From Candidatus Zixiibacteriota bacterium (lineage in GTDB: Bacteria > RBG-13-66-14 > B26-G2 > WVWN01): a DNA stretch of 64,000 nucleotides. Positions 24,539 to 33,157 of the stretch are shown here, piece after piece. The stretch spans positions 1 through 64,000 of the forward strand of contig JAUWLW010000011.1 of the NCBI GenBank assembly GCA_030613505.1. The letters run 5' to 3'. A program made the translations under genes and the position numbers. Every line of letters begins with the position of its first letter. The stretch's first letter is position 1. The notes beneath the pieces are model-generated. The model did no database searches. It had not been told where the DNA came from and saw only the letters and a program-made list of their open reading frames with translations.

Positions 24539-24619
24539 TTAAACCCTCTGCGCCATTATTTCCGCGACTTTGGCAGCAACCGGGGCCGCAAGCGGACCCG
24601 GTTTCTTTTTATACCGCTT
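24539..24619 (-). pseudogene. Remnant of the LAAPLAP N-terminal segment
   Basis: Minus-strand codons between a stop and a TAA encode KKPGPLAAPVAAKVAEIMAQ, close to SGPLAAPLAPVIGEIMGQKA of the gene at 25975 and GPVAAPLAPVLGEIMGQKAA of the gene at 29018. No start codon or ribosome binding site is present. It is a third copy of this segment, cut off from any partner, which marks a recombination scar. Confidence 0.6.
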
Positions 24620-24632
24620 TCATGGCGGGACT

Positions 24633-25973
24633 TTAATACCGTAAGAAGGGAGACGGCTTCAACTCAACTAATCCCCCCAACGGTTGGTCGACCCTGTTGA
24701 GGTAATTCGAGCTATCGGCATCGAATTCGCCGCACCGGAGCCAAGATACGAGACGGGTTTCCTCCATATAGTTGCGGCCCCGGGCTTTAAAGAGAGGCGT
24801 CAAGGTTCGCGTCTCGACCTCAAGCAGTTGGAATTCGACGACCTCCTCCTCGTGGGAGGCCCCCGGTATATAACGGGCAAGCACGACGCCTAAACCCTCC
24901 GGCGGTTGGAGGGTCGTAACCACCCACCCCGCGGGAACCTTGTAGAAAGGACGCTCCAGGTCGACGCGGAAGCCGGGGCGGTCCAACGGGGCGAGGTATA
25001 AATAGCGGCTATGGGCGCGGTCTCCTTTGGCGGGAACGGAGATCAGGCACTGGCGTTCGCCGTTCAAAGGGATGACGTCTTCCGTCCCCACGTCCTCCCA
25101 GAGGTCCACCAACGGCAGAACGTCCTCCTTCCCCGCTTCTTTACGGATCTCCACCAAACGTTCGACGCAGCTACTCCGCCTCGGCCTGCGGCCCACCCAA
25201 ATGCCGCGGCGAAGTCCGCCGAGTACGTAGAAGTAGTTTCGGGAAACGGCCACGATGGGATAACCAGGTGTGCCCGGGAATAAGTGCCAACGGCAAGGGG
25301 GGCGCGTCTCGACGACGGCCACGTCGGACGGGGGGGCTCCGTAGTCCCCATGCCTCCGACCCTTAACGAAACGCATCACTAATTCCCCGGCGCCGTCGTC
25401 CCAATACATACTGCCAATAGAAGCCAGGGTATTAAAATCCAACGTCGCAGCGTACGTGAAAGGACCGCGTTCATTTTTACGGGTCAGTACGCCGACGTCC
25501 GGCCGGCTGAACTTAAACGGCCAGAAGAAGAAGAAGTGGCCATCACGGGACATGACTAAGTCTTGAGCCCGCCAGATGAATACGGCATACCCCACGCGCC
25601 GCCGCGACTCCTTAGTAAGGTTATATTCCATCAGCGCCGTAGTGAATTCCGGGAGGTCTACGGCCCCCACCCTCGCCAACGGCTCATCCGTCTCGACGCC
25701 GCGTTTATCGATAGGCCTGCGAACGCCCCGCCGGCGGGTGACCACAGCGTAGTATATGAGGTCGTCGCCGGCTTCGGGCGCCGGGGCGTAGTAGCCGGCC
25801 ATTTGGAGGCGCGTAACAATTATACGCGGGAGCGGAAGGCTAGCCGGAGCACCGCCGGGCGGCGGTTCTTTATCTAGGCCGGTACATACAACCAGGGTAA
25901 AGGCCAAGGCCAAAAGGCCGGCCGTACGTAATAAGCGGTTTCCCGAACAGGGCCTATGTGTCAAACTAACCAC
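24633..25973 (-). CDS. Exported propeller-like protein of unknown function
   Basis: 446 residues starting GTG one base after the caspase-like gene stop, so the two are in one operon. An N-terminal hydrophobic run (LLALAFTLVV) ends at Cys30, an atypical lipobox. The body has irregular strands like propeller blades ('FTYAATLDFNTLASIGSMYW', 'NYFYVLGGLRRGIWVG'), broadly similar in style to the exported proteins at 9129 and 41085. There is no catalytic motif. It is the last gene of a three-gene unit NHL, caspase-like, propeller-like. I infer a periplasmic or lipid-anchored binding partner. Confidence 0.55.
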   Translation of the reverse strand: MVSLTHRPCSGNRLLRTAGLLALAFTLVVCTGLDKEPPPGGAPASLPLPRIIVTRLQMAGYYAPAPEAGDDLIYYAVVTRRRGVRRPIDKRGVETDEPLARVGAVDLPEFTTALMEYNLTKESRRRVGYAVFIWRAQDLVMSRDGHFFFFWPFKFSRPDVGVLTRKNERGPFTYAATLDFNTLASIGSMYWDDGAGELVMRFVKGRRHGDYGAPPSDVAVVETRPPCRWHLFPGTPGYPIVAVSRNYFYVLGGLRRGIWVGRRPRRSSCVERLVEIRKEAGKEDVLPLVDLWEDVGTEDVIPLNGERQCLISVPAKGDRAHSRYLYLAPLDRPGFRVDLERPFYKVPAGWVVTTLQPPEGLGVVLARYIPGASHEEEVVEFQLLEVETRTLTPLFKARGRNYMEETRLVSWLRCGEFDADSSNYLNRVDQPLGGLVELKPSPFLRY

Positions 25974-25974
25974 G

Positions 25975-26679
25975 TTAATCTTCTATCGCTTTCCTAATAT
26001 ATTCCGGTATGTCCCTACGCGGTATACAATCCCCTCCGGTCCCGGGGATTACGGTCAACGTAAAATAACCCTCGGCGCCCTCGCCCTCTTCTTCGCGCTT
26101 TCGCCGTTTATCATCCCACTCCCTTTGCCTCTGCTCGCACGAGAAAATCCAAACCTCGCCGCCGGGTTTTAATAATTTCTCGACCTGGGCGAATAATTCA
26201 CTCGGAGCGACGTCGCTATAGGGATCGTAATAACCGGGTTCGGCGTTTTTAGGGCGAGCCCTTTCTAACGCGGGCCCGTAACCGGTGACGTTCCCTTTCT
26301 CGTCGAAAATAGGCTCCCCGCCACCGTGGACCAGGAGCGCTATGCGATCGAACTTCGGGGCCTCCTCCAACGTTTTACCTTCGAACTCTCGTTGCTTTTT
26401 GTACTCCTCCACTAACTCCTCTGGGGTAAACCAACCTTTTTTGAATTCATAAAAAAAGATTTCTTTACCTTCCGGTTTCATCTCCCTCCGCATATAGCTT
26501 TTAACCGCGTCAAATTCCGGGTACGTCTCCATAATGTTATGGTCGCCAACGAACAACGTCCGCTTCGTGATTTCCGGTTGTACCACCTCCTCCGCCTTCT
26601 GCCCCATGATTTCGCCTATTACCGGCGCAAGCGGGGCCGCAAGCGGGCCCGATTTCTCCTTGAGCCGGCCTTGCGCCAC
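25975..26679 (-). CDS. Caspase-like (clan CD-type) putative cysteine peptidase, copy 1
   Basis: 234 residues, GTG start. After the N-terminal LAAPLAPVIGEIMGQ segment, the rest has a Rossmann-like caspase pattern: TLFVGDHNIM strand, then DRIALLVHGGGEP with the candidate catalytic His, SELFAQVEKLLKPGGEVWIF, and then SCEQ with the candidate catalytic Cys. It ends with a conserved VIPGTGGDC loop. His-Gly followed by a strand-end Cys is the clan CD dyad layout; the three copies in this window share the HG, the C-x-Q and the 'PG.GG.' loop. The substrate is unknown. It lies 11 bases after an NHL propeller with a membrane anchor. No signal peptide, so it is probably cytosolic. Confidence 0.5.
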   Translation of the reverse strand: MAQGRLKEKSGPLAAPLAPVIGEIMGQKAEEVVQPEITKRTLFVGDHNIMETYPEFDAVKSYMRREMKPEGKEIFFYEFKKGWFTPEELVEEYKKQREFEGKTLEEAPKFDRIALLVHGGGEPIFDEKGNVTGYGPALERARPKNAEPGYYDPYSDVAPSELFAQVEKLLKPGGEVWIFSCEQRQREWDDKRRKREEEGEGAEGYFTLTVIPGTGGDCIPRRDIPEYIRKAIED

Positions 26680-26690
26680 CGTCTCTACTC

Positions 26691-27773
26691 TTAACGCGTC
26701 GTTGTCCCTTTTCGCCGTTTAAGGAAACGGCGCGCGATTAGCGTAATTAAAAAAACGATTATTAAGGCAGTTACGCCAAAAACGCCATACCGTGCAACGT
26801 GGAAAATCCGACTAGGCTTAAAACAACTTATACGCTGATTATAGCGGTCCGAAATGAATACGGTCCCACCCGGGGCCACGGCGATACCCGGGCCGTAGAC
26901 CGTACTACGGTTTTCTGGTAAACCGAAAGAGCCCAAGAACGAGCCGGCCGCGGTGAAATAATCGAAACGACGGCCAACCCCTACGCGAGGATTTTCGAAA
27001 ATGTAGACCTTGCCGTCCGTGCCGACGGCGATACCGCGGGGCTTCTTATACCTACTGTACCTACACCCCTCGGGCCCCCACCTCCCTAGATATGAACCTT
27101 CGGGGGTAAAGTACTGTACGCCGCCGAAGTCGTAATCTAAAACGTAAACGGTACCGTCCGGCCCTACTGCTAAATATAACGCTAAACCAAATTCCCCTTC
27201 CCCGGTCCCGTACGGACCCCATTCGGCGAGTAGAGTACCGTTAACGTCATAACGTTGTATACGCCGCCCCGTCGAAGCGTAGATATCGCCGTTGGGCCCA
27301 ACAGCCAACGGTCCTACTTCAGCTTCCCACTCCGATATCAATCGGCCCCGCGGCGTGAATTCGTACACGCGGCTTGCGGAGTGGTCGGCGGCGAAAACGG
27401 CTCCACCGCGCGCGATAGCTAAGCCGAAATACCCGAAACGAAACGGGGAAATCGGCATTTCCCATTCCCCGAGAAAAGACCCCGCACTCGAAAAGTATTG
27501 CACGTGACCCTCGGATGCGACGTATACGTCGCCCGTTGGCGCAACGACTACCGGTATCGGCGGAGCGCCGGTCCAACAACCGAAATCCTCTACCGGCCAT
27601 TCGCCCGCTTTAACGTAATCCGGCGGGTTGTTCACCTTTTTAATAAAAGATACGATTTTACGAAAACGGCTTTCGTCAGGCGTTTCGTCGATACGAGCCG
27701 ACGCCACTCCCAAGGAGCAAACGGCCACCGTTATTACTGCGAAAATTACTTTTTTATAAGGAATTGAATACAT
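26691..27773 (-). CDS. Membrane-anchored NHL-repeat propeller
   Basis: 360 residues from the ATG at 27773, which gives a clean signal peptide (KKVIFAVITVAVCSLGVASA); an upstream in-frame start at 27830 is less likely. Residues about 60-300 carry about five or six NHL repeats ('VAVGPNGDIYASTGRRIQRY' style). The C-terminus has a transmembrane helix (VFGVTALIIVFLITLIARRF) and a basic tail KRRKGTTTR. So the propeller is outside the inner membrane and the tail is in the cytosol, next to the caspase-like product encoded immediately downstream. This arrangement could allow signalling across the membrane, which is inference only. Confidence 0.8.
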   Translation of the reverse strand: MYSIPYKKVIFAVITVAVCSLGVASARIDETPDESRFRKIVSFIKKVNNPPDYVKAGEWPVEDFGCWTGAPPIPVVVAPTGDVYVASEGHVQYFSSAGSFLGEWEMPISPFRFGYFGLAIARGGAVFAADHSASRVYEFTPRGRLISEWEAEVGPLAVGPNGDIYASTGRRIQRYDVNGTLLAEWGPYGTGEGEFGLALYLAVGPDGTVYVLDYDFGGVQYFTPEGSYLGRWGPEGCRYSRYKKPRGIAVGTDGKVYIFENPRVGVGRRFDYFTAAGSFLGSFGLPENRSTVYGPGIAVAPGGTVFISDRYNQRISCFKPSRIFHVARYGVFGVTALIIVFLITLIARRFLKRRKGTTTR

Positions 27774-27890
27774 ACTTAACGTCCCAACATTGGGCCTATG
27801 AAAGGCTTCATGTCGCGGTCGAAATCGCATTCTTCCCCTTCACCGGGCCAAACGATGGCCCTAAAAGGGCGGCCACTTTCCGCTACGGCT

Positions 27891-28994
27891 TCATCCCATT
27901 CCTCCTGTTCGCCGCGTTTTAATTACCCGGCATATTATAAAGGAACCTACCAAGCTCGCAACGAAAACGCCGGCAGCGACGATTACCCACACGTATACGC
28001 GTTTATTAACCGAACGCTTGAACGTACGCACTTTCAAATCCCTACCGTCGGCAACGTAAACGTCGCCCGAAGGAGCCGCCGCTACCCCCCAGAAGAAATC
28101 GCCCCGGCGCGGCGGCGCGGTATACTCCAGCACGCCTTTTAACCGGCCGCGGCGGTCGAAGTATTCCACTTTATCCTTTGACATATCGGAAACGAATACC
28201 TCTCCCGCACGCGCAACGGCAACGGCGTTGGGGTATTTGAACTCGCTCGGGCCGGTGCCCTCTTCGCCCCACGCGCCGAGGAACGAACCGTCGGCGCTGA
28301 AATACTGCACGCGCTCGTTCAACGTGTCGGTAACGTATACCGCTTCCCCGTCCGGCGCTATTGCGATACTTTCGGGATAATGGAATTTACCCTCGGCTGC
28401 CCCGTACGAACCCCATTTACCCAAAAAGGAACCCGTACTCGAAAAATACTGAACCCTCTCGTTGAGGGTATCGGCGACGTAAACTCGGCCGGTCGAATCG
28501 ACTGCCAAACCCGCCGGGCTGCCGAATTGCCCTTCGCCGGTCCCGCGACTACCCCAGCCGCCCAAGTAAACGCCGTCCGACGAGAAGTAAATCACCGCAT
28601 CTCCGCACAGCGCGTAAACGTTGCCGTCGGGCCCGCCGGCAATACCCCGCGGCACGAACGTATACCTCGCCAACCCTACCGTACCGGGCGGCGGCGGCGG
28701 GACAACGTACCATTCATCAAGGGAGTTCCCCGTCGCGTCGTAACGGCGTATCCGCTGCGTTAACGGGTCGGCGACGTAGACATCGCCGTCCGGGCCTACG
28801 GCTATGGGGATCGGCGGCGCTAATATCATGCCACACCGGTGGAAACCTTCAAGGTCCCACTCGCCGGCGTATTCGTACCAGGTCGCAGGACCCGGCTTCA
28901 AGCGTTCGATGATATCCCGTTTGCCGCTACTGCACCCGGAGAAAATAATGAGGATAGATAAAAACGCGGAAAAAAAAACGAGGTTTTTACGCAC
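27891..28994 (-). CDS. Lipobox-bearing, membrane-anchored NHL-repeat propeller
   Basis: 367 residues, GTG start with AGGAGG 9 bases upstream. The N-terminus has a lipobox ending at Cys21 (ILIIFSGCSS). About six NHL repeats follow ('GLAVDSTGRVYVADTLNERV' style), then a C-terminal transmembrane helix (VWVIVAAGVFVASLVGSFII) and a basic cytosolic tail. The upstream gene, 23 bases away, encodes a caspase-like protein, so this is a second caspase-NHL pair with the order reversed relative to the first. Composition is noticeably lower in GC than neighbouring tail genes. Confidence 0.8.
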   Translation of the reverse strand: MRKNLVFFSAFLSILIIFSGCSSGKRDIIERLKPGPATWYEYAGEWDLEGFHRCGMILAPPIPIAVGPDGDVYVADPLTQRIRRYDATGNSLDEWYVVPPPPPGTVGLARYTFVPRGIAGGPDGNVYALCGDAVIYFSSDGVYLGGWGSRGTGEGQFGSPAGLAVDSTGRVYVADTLNERVQYFSSTGSFLGKWGSYGAAEGKFHYPESIAIAPDGEAVYVTDTLNERVQYFSADGSFLGAWGEEGTGPSEFKYPNAVAVARAGEVFVSDMSKDKVEYFDRRGRLKGVLEYTAPPRRGDFFWGVAAAPSGDVYVADGRDLKVRTFKRSVNKRVYVWVIVAAGVFVASLVGSFIICRVIKTRRTGGMG

Positions 28995-29017
28995 GGGGCG
29001 TACCTCCTTCCTGGTTT

Positions 29018-29791
29018 TTACAAACCCAATAAGTCGTCGATAAACGGAGCCGCGTCCTCTTCGTAACGGAAATCTCCCCCGCCTCCGGGGTAAATAATCA
29101 CGTCGAAGTTACAACCGGCCTTTTCCAGTTCTTCCTCCCATTCGCTTAGGTACTGGCCGCAAACTAAGAGCCATAAATCGCCTCCGGGTTTAAGGTATTT
29201 CGCAACTACCCTGAACAATTCTCTCGGTTCTACCGGATACAAATTCGCGCCCCTGGAGAGGGCTGGCTCGGCCGGCAAGCTATCTTCTTCGTACACGATC
29301 CTTGCCCCGTGCACCATTATACCTATCCGGTCGAAAACCACCTTATCATCCGTAGGCTGACCTTGTCTACTCGACCATTCTTCGTAGTAACTATCCATAA
29401 GTGTGGGTTCGAAGTATGAATGGAATTTTACGAACACGACCGTTTTATCGGGCCACGTGTTTTCGTATATCTTCCGTTTATCTCCTAATACCCTTTCGTC
29501 CGGATATAAGTCCGCATCGTAGACTATAAGCGTACGGCCGGCCAAATAGTCAACGGCCACCTCTTCCGCCGCCTTCTGCCCCATGATCTCGCCAAGCACG
29601 GGCGCGAGCGGGGCCGCAACCGGACCGAGTATTTCCGGAAGTTGAGCTTTAACGGCCTGCGTTACGGCAGCCGATACGTCCCTTGCGGCATTACCAGTAG
29701 TCGTTTGGACCACTACTTTTATCTTTTTTACCTTCCCCACTTTATAAATAATCCCCTTACATATTATACCCGCTATTCGTACGGCCGTCAA
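29018..29791 (-). CDS. Caspase-like protein with a tape-measure-like N-terminus, copy 2
   Basis: 257 residues if the TTG at 29791 is used; a GTG start about 17 codons further in is possible. Residues about 23-80 (VVVQTTTGNAARDVSAAVTQ, then LPEILGPVAAPLAPVLGEIM) are helical and could be the N-terminus of a tape measure, since the gene begins right after the tail chaperone where the tape measure normally starts. The rest is caspase-like: TLIVYDADLYP strand, DRIGIMVHGARIV with the His, LKPGGDLWLLVCGQ with the Cys, and VIIYPGGGGDFRY. It is most similar to the copy at 25975. The fusion looks like cargo that replaced the body of a phage gene. Confidence 0.5.
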   Translation of the reverse strand: MTAVRIAGIICKGIIYKVGKVKKIKVVVQTTTGNAARDVSAAVTQAVKAQLPEILGPVAAPLAPVLGEIMGQKAAEEVAVDYLAGRTLIVYDADLYPDERVLGDKRKIYENTWPDKTVVFVKFHSYFEPTLMDSYYEEWSSRQGQPTDDKVVFDRIGIMVHGARIVYEEDSLPAEPALSRGANLYPVEPRELFRVVAKYLKPGGDLWLLVCGQYLSEWEEELEKAGCNFDVIIYPGGGGDFRYEEDAAPFIDDLLGL

Positions 29792-30495
29792 TTAACCCAA
29801 ACGCTCGCGTCGCACGCGGCGCCGGGTATCTTCAACCGCCGCTTCCTCCTCCGCGGTTAAATTACACAGGCACTCCACCACGCCGTAGAACTTGGCCGCG
29901 TTCCACGCGAGGACGTCGCGAGGATCGAGGCCCAGCCGCCTCCCCACCTCCACGACCAGCTCCGTTAAGCCGCAGTACCTTGCCGGCCGGCCTCCTCTTT
30001 TTTTTTAAACATCACGCGCTCCAGCAAGCCGAATAAGGCCGGCGCGAGCGACGTCACCACGACGTCGGCTCGAGGAATCCGCTTCCGGAGGAGCTCGAGC
30101 GCCGCGGCCTCATCCACCTCCGGTACGACGTACTTTTTACGCCGCAACCAAGCGAACAACCCCCGCGGCCGCTGGTGGAGAAGCCAGAACGCTCGCGCCA
30201 ATATCGTTACGTACTCGTGGATGTCGGTTAGCTCCGGCCCCAGCCGCTCCAGCTCCCGCACCACGGCCTCGAACACCTCCAGCGACGGCACCGGTATCGT
30301 GACGCGCAGCCGCTCGTCCTCGTAGACGTAGACCTGCTCGTCGGCGAGGCGCTTGAGCTCCACGCCCACCCGGCCCGAGCCGGGCATCCCCGGCGCGTAG
30401 CGCGTTATCATCTCTTGCGCCTCGGCCGGAAGCTCCGACGACGGCCTTACGTCGGCGCCCAGCCGCTTCAGCTCCTCCTTCAGCTCCTCGCTCAT
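29792..30495 (-). CDS. Tail assembly chaperone GT, made by -1 frameshift
   Basis: If ribosomes slip back one base on the A9 run near the end of the G gene, the frame continues past the G stop for about 70 codons to TAA at 29794-29792. The extension reads RYCGLTELVVEVGRRLGLDP, then DVLAWNAAKFYGVVECLCNL, ending RRRVRRERLG. It is a well-formed, coding-looking extension of the type of lambda gpG-T and its functional analogues, where the G and GT proteins load the tape measure. Position between tail tube and tape measure is exactly right. The slip is inferred, not shown. Confidence 0.75.
29965..30495 (-). CDS. Tail assembly chaperone G
   Basis: 176 residues from the ATG at 30495, which overlaps the tail tube stop (TGATG); a longer upstream frame is a shadow. 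Content is mostly helical and acidic at first (MSEELKEELKRLGADVRPSS), then 'VPSLEVFEAVVRELERLGPE' and a basic segment (FAWLRRKKYVVPEVDEAAAL). It ends MFKKKEEAGRQGTAA at the slippery A run. The size, position and the -1 extension support a gpG-like chaperone. It would bind the tape measure in the cytosol during tail assembly. Confidence 0.7.
   Translation of the reverse strand: MSEELKEELKRLGADVRPSSELPAEAQEMITRYAPGMPGSGRVGVELKRLADEQVYVYEDERLRVTIPVPSLEVFEAVVRELERLGPELTDIHEYVTILARAFWLLHQRPRGLFAWLRRKKYVVPEVDEAAALELLRKRIPRADVVVTSLAPALFGLLERVMFKKKEEAGRQGTAA
29998..30007 (-). promoter_or_regulatory. Slippery site for -1 programmed frameshift
   Basis: On the coding strand, TTT is followed by nine A and then GAGG, so A-AAA-AAG-type heptamers are available. 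Slippage here joins chaperone G to its T extension. A GC-rich region follows, but I did not fold it. Confidence 0.7.
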
Positions 30496-31250
30496 CAGTC
30501 GAAGTAGATGACCAGGTCGCCGGAGGCGTCGTTGTTGACGCGGAACTCGCGCGTTAAGGCGTCGTGGCCCGCGCGCGTAGCGCCCAGCTTCAGCGCGCCG
30601 GTCCACACGATATCCTTGGCGTGGATCGTCATGCGGCCCAGCGTATTGGTCTCCAGGAACCGCTCGATGACGAGATACCCCGCCCAACTTGACGGCGTAT
30701 CCGTAGGTCCTATCGTGACCTTGACGCCGGAGGTGTTGGTATACAGGTACGTCGTCTTGACCGCCTTGTCGGCGTCCGCGGAGTGGAACGTCAGCACGCC
30801 GCTCGCGACCTGGACCTCGCCCGACCCCGACGGCGCGCCGGAGACGACCTGGAAGTACGACTTGGCCGCGCCCGAGCCGGTATACACGGAGCCGTGGCCT
30901 ATGGAGTCGTCGCCGCAGTTGGCGGAGTTGGTCAGCGTCACGTCGTACGGCGAGCCGGACGGGACCGTCCCCGCCTCCTCCTTGGCCACCGATATGCCCT
31001 GCGAGGCGGTGGTCGAGCCGCCGATCAGCGCCGCGACCAGGTTGGCGTCGGAGTAGTGCCAGCCGATGGTCCCGCCGAACCCGCCTATCAGCGCGTGGTA
31101 CGCGTTCTGGTTGTTCCAGTTCCCCTTCGGGATCTCGATCTCCTTGGTGTCGACGTTGAAGTTTATCTCGGCGTAGCCCAGGAACGGGTACTTGTTCGTG
31201 GTGTCGAACACCATCCCCTGGCCCACCAGCGCACCCAGTGCGAGTGCCAT
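30495..31250 (-). CDS. Major tail tube protein
   Basis: 251 residues. The sequence is beta-rich, Gly/Ser/Thr-rich and lacks a signal (ALALGALVGQGMVFDTTNKY start). 'TYLYTNTSGVKVTIGPTDTP' and a final 'REFRVNNDASGDLVIYFD' fit the tail-tube/major tail protein character. GGGGGGAT lies upstream. It is followed by chaperone G/GT and preceded by the tail completion gene, the usual order of a siphovirus-type tail operon. Assignment is by composition and position. Confidence 0.75.
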   Translation of the reverse strand: MALALGALVGQGMVFDTTNKYPFLGYAEINFNVDTKEIEIPKGNWNNQNAYHALIGGFGGTIGWHYSDANLVAALIGGSTTASQGISVAKEEAGTVPSGSPYDVTLTNSANCGDDSIGHGSVYTGSGAAKSYFQVVSGAPSGSGEVQVASGVLTFHSADADKAVKTTYLYTNTSGVKVTIGPTDTPSSWAGYLVIERFLETNTLGRMTIHAKDIVWTGALKLGATRAGHDALTREFRVNNDASGDLVIYFD

Positions 31251-31311
31251 AATCTATCCCCCCTGGTTGTGGGTTATGTGAAAAGGAATTTTTTTAACGA
31301 AGTGTTGCGTT

Positions 31312-31749
31312 TTATACGCCGCCCGGGACGAGGCCGGTCGAGAAGTCGAACCGCACCTCGACCGTTACGTTCTCGGGCTTCTGCACCACCTTGGTGGCGC
31401 TGGCGGCGACGTCGTACCAGGGCGGCCCGTCGCCGGAGATGACCGGCAGGCCGCGCCGGACGCCCTCCCGCACCGTCTCCACCAGGTGGCTCGCCAGGTC
31501 GCCGGCGTTCTCGTGGGCGTCCTCCTTCGAGCCGTGCTGGATGGCGGCGCGCACCGAGGCGTGGCACACGGCCCACCCCAGCCGGTCGTACGTGTCGGCG
31601 CCCATCTCGACCTCGAACGTGGGCTGCGTGAACCGGCCTATGGGCGCGGCCTTCTCGTAGACGTAGCTCGAGCCGTACTCGTCCTTCAACAGCTGGACGA
31701 GGTAGCGCTTCACGCGCTCGCCCGGGCTCTCTCCTATCGTTACGGCCAT
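31312..31749 (-). CDS. Tail completion/terminator-type protein
   Basis: 145 residues starting MAVTIGESPGERVKRYLVQL. It has an alpha/beta layout with a helix near residues 10-22, and 'GWAVCHASVRAAIQHGSKED' leading to a 'TVEVRFDFSTG' last strand. In phage order, this slot between the head-tail connector and the tail tube usually holds the tail terminator or minor tail protein U/Z type. GGAGG is 8 bases upstream. The gene is short and unfused. No specific family is recognised. Confidence 0.6.
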   Translation of the reverse strand: MAVTIGESPGERVKRYLVQLLKDEYGSSYVYEKAAPIGRFTQPTFEVEMGADTYDRLGWAVCHASVRAAIQHGSKEDAHENAGDLASHLVETVREGVRRGLPVISGDGPPWYDVAASATKVVQKPENVTVEVRFDFSTGLVPGGV

Positions 31750-31821
31750 AGCGTCAAACCTCCGCGGCTGCGACGCGGCGTTCTGTTATTAAGTTGGAAT
31801 GGGAATGTGAACGGGTGGAAA

Positions 31822-32055
31822 CTAGCCCTCGAGCTGGGAGAGGCGGGCCTCGCCGGCTCGCGCCCGGTAGGCGGTCTGGATGTCGGCGTCAACGCCGGGG
31901 TCGGAAAGGTCGTAGCGGTCGCGCAGGACCGCCTCTATCTCGGCCTCCGCCCGGTCGCGGTTGGCGGTTACGCGCGCGTCCGCGCACAGGTCGCTCGTAA
32001 GCAGCGGATACTCCGTCCGCACGTCGCTTACGTTCGCCGGAGTCGTCCAGGCCAT
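31822..32055 (-). pseudogene. Truncated gp36-like connector fused to a tape-measure-type C-terminus
   Basis: 77 residues. The first ~53 residues match the start of the full connector copies (AWTTPANVSDVRTEYPLLTS, then RAEAEIEAVLRDRYDLSDPG). They then switch to VDADIQTAYRARAGEARLSQ, which is the C-terminus of the protein at 23815-24456 with one substitution. So this is a recombinant scar of two phage genes. It could still be translated. It closes the cassette that holds the NHL gene at 32183 and the caspase-like gene at 33154, together with the full connector at 33785. Confidence 0.7.
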
Positions 32056-32104
32056 CTTTAATTCACCATCCTATTAGCGCGTCCCCAGGCCGGCCTCGAG
32101 CCAA

Positions 32105-32190
32105 TCGAGGCGCCGGTGGTAAACGCTGCAATCGTTTAATGGGAAATGCGCGAGATGGGAAACTTACGGTGAGGAAAGGTTGTTACTTAT
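32105..32190 (-). repeat. ~85-bp intergenic repeat, copy 1
   Basis: From GAGGCGCCGGTGGTAAACGC through AATCGTTTAATGGG and GAGATGGGAAACTT to GAGGAAAGGTTGTTACTTAT. This sequence recurs at 37715, 40988 and 42270, about 85-90% identical by eye. It overlaps the last codons of the NHL gene (the DDK end) and continues downstream of it. Confidence 0.85.
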
Positions 32191-33157
32191 CGTCCGCGGC
32201 GACGGGGCGGAAGTATTGGACGCGGTGGTTGCCGGCGTCGGCAACGTAGACGGTGCCGTATGCGGCGACGGCTACGGTAATGGGGCCGGAGAATTCGCCT
32301 TCGCCTTTACCGTACGAACCGAATTGACCCAGGAAAGAACCCTCGCGGGAGAAGTATTGTACCCGTTCGTTGCCGACGTCTGCGATGAAGATGGTACCGT
32401 TGGAACCTACGGCGACGCCGCTCGGGAATTCGAATTTACCCTCCCCCGACCCGTGCCGTCCGAAAGATGCGACACACGAACCGTCGGAAGTAAACCGCTT
32501 AACTACGCATTCGTACGTATCCGCGACTAAAAATCCGCCTTCGGAGGTGGACGCCAAGGCAGCCGGGTAGAAACGGCCGCTTTTTTCTCCCACGACGGCC
32601 GGACGAGACTTGAAGATTATCGACCCGGCTTCATCATAACATGTTACGAACGGCGACGCGCCATCACCCACTAAAACCCGGCCACCAGCGGTTACGGTAA
32701 GAGAGGGCGGCATACCGTAAACGTACAGCCTTTCCCTAGGGTTGGCGTCTCGGTAAGGCCACTCGTTTATGAACGAGCCGGCGGCGGTAAACCTTTTCAC
32801 GTTGCGGGTACGCGCGTCGGCAACGAAAACCGAACCGTCGATACCCGCCGCTAAACATACCGGTTCTAACCCCGGGGGATTTCCCCCTTCTTCGGGAACC
32901 TGAGGATCGAGTTGCCATTTAGTTATGAAAGAACCTGAACCCGAAAAAACCTGTACCGTTCGTGCCGCCTCGTCAATCGCGTAAACACTACCTTGCGGTC
33001 CGACGGCAATACCGACCAACTCGAGGAATTGCCCGTCGCCCGAGCCCTTTTCGCCCCAACCGCCGGCGTAAACGTACCTCTGGGGGGCCGCGGGTTTGGG
33101 GCTGCACGTTACGGACAAAGCAACCGCTAATAACGTTATTGAAAATAGGCGCGTCAT
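32183..33157 (-). CDS. Lipobox-like NHL-repeat propeller
   Basis: 324 residues. A hydrophobic leader (RLFSITLLAVALSVT) ends at Cys18, an atypical lipobox. About six NHL repeats follow ('GSNGTIFIADVGNERVQYFS' style) and the protein ends VQYFRPVAADDK, an end shared with the NHL proteins at 37794, 38739 and 42350 (PDDK, ADDK, PEDK). The start overlaps the stop of the caspase-like gene by ATGA, so the two are translationally coupled. The ~85-bp repeat begins at its last codons. Lower GC than the phage structural genes on either side. Confidence 0.85.
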   Translation of the reverse strand: MTRLFSITLLAVALSVTCSPKPAAPQRYVYAGGWGEKGSGDGQFLELVGIAVGPQGSVYAIDEAARTVQVFSGSGSFITKWQLDPQVPEEGGNPPGLEPVCLAAGIDGSVFVADARTRNVKRFTAAGSFINEWPYRDANPRERLYVYGMPPSLTVTAGGRVLVGDGASPFVTCYDEAGSIIFKSRPAVVGEKSGRFYPAALASTSEGGFLVADTYECVVKRFTSDGSCVASFGRHGSGEGKFEFPSGVAVGSNGTIFIADVGNERVQYFSREGSFLGQFGSYGKGEGEFSGPITVAVAAYGTVYVADAGNHRVQYFRPVAADDK

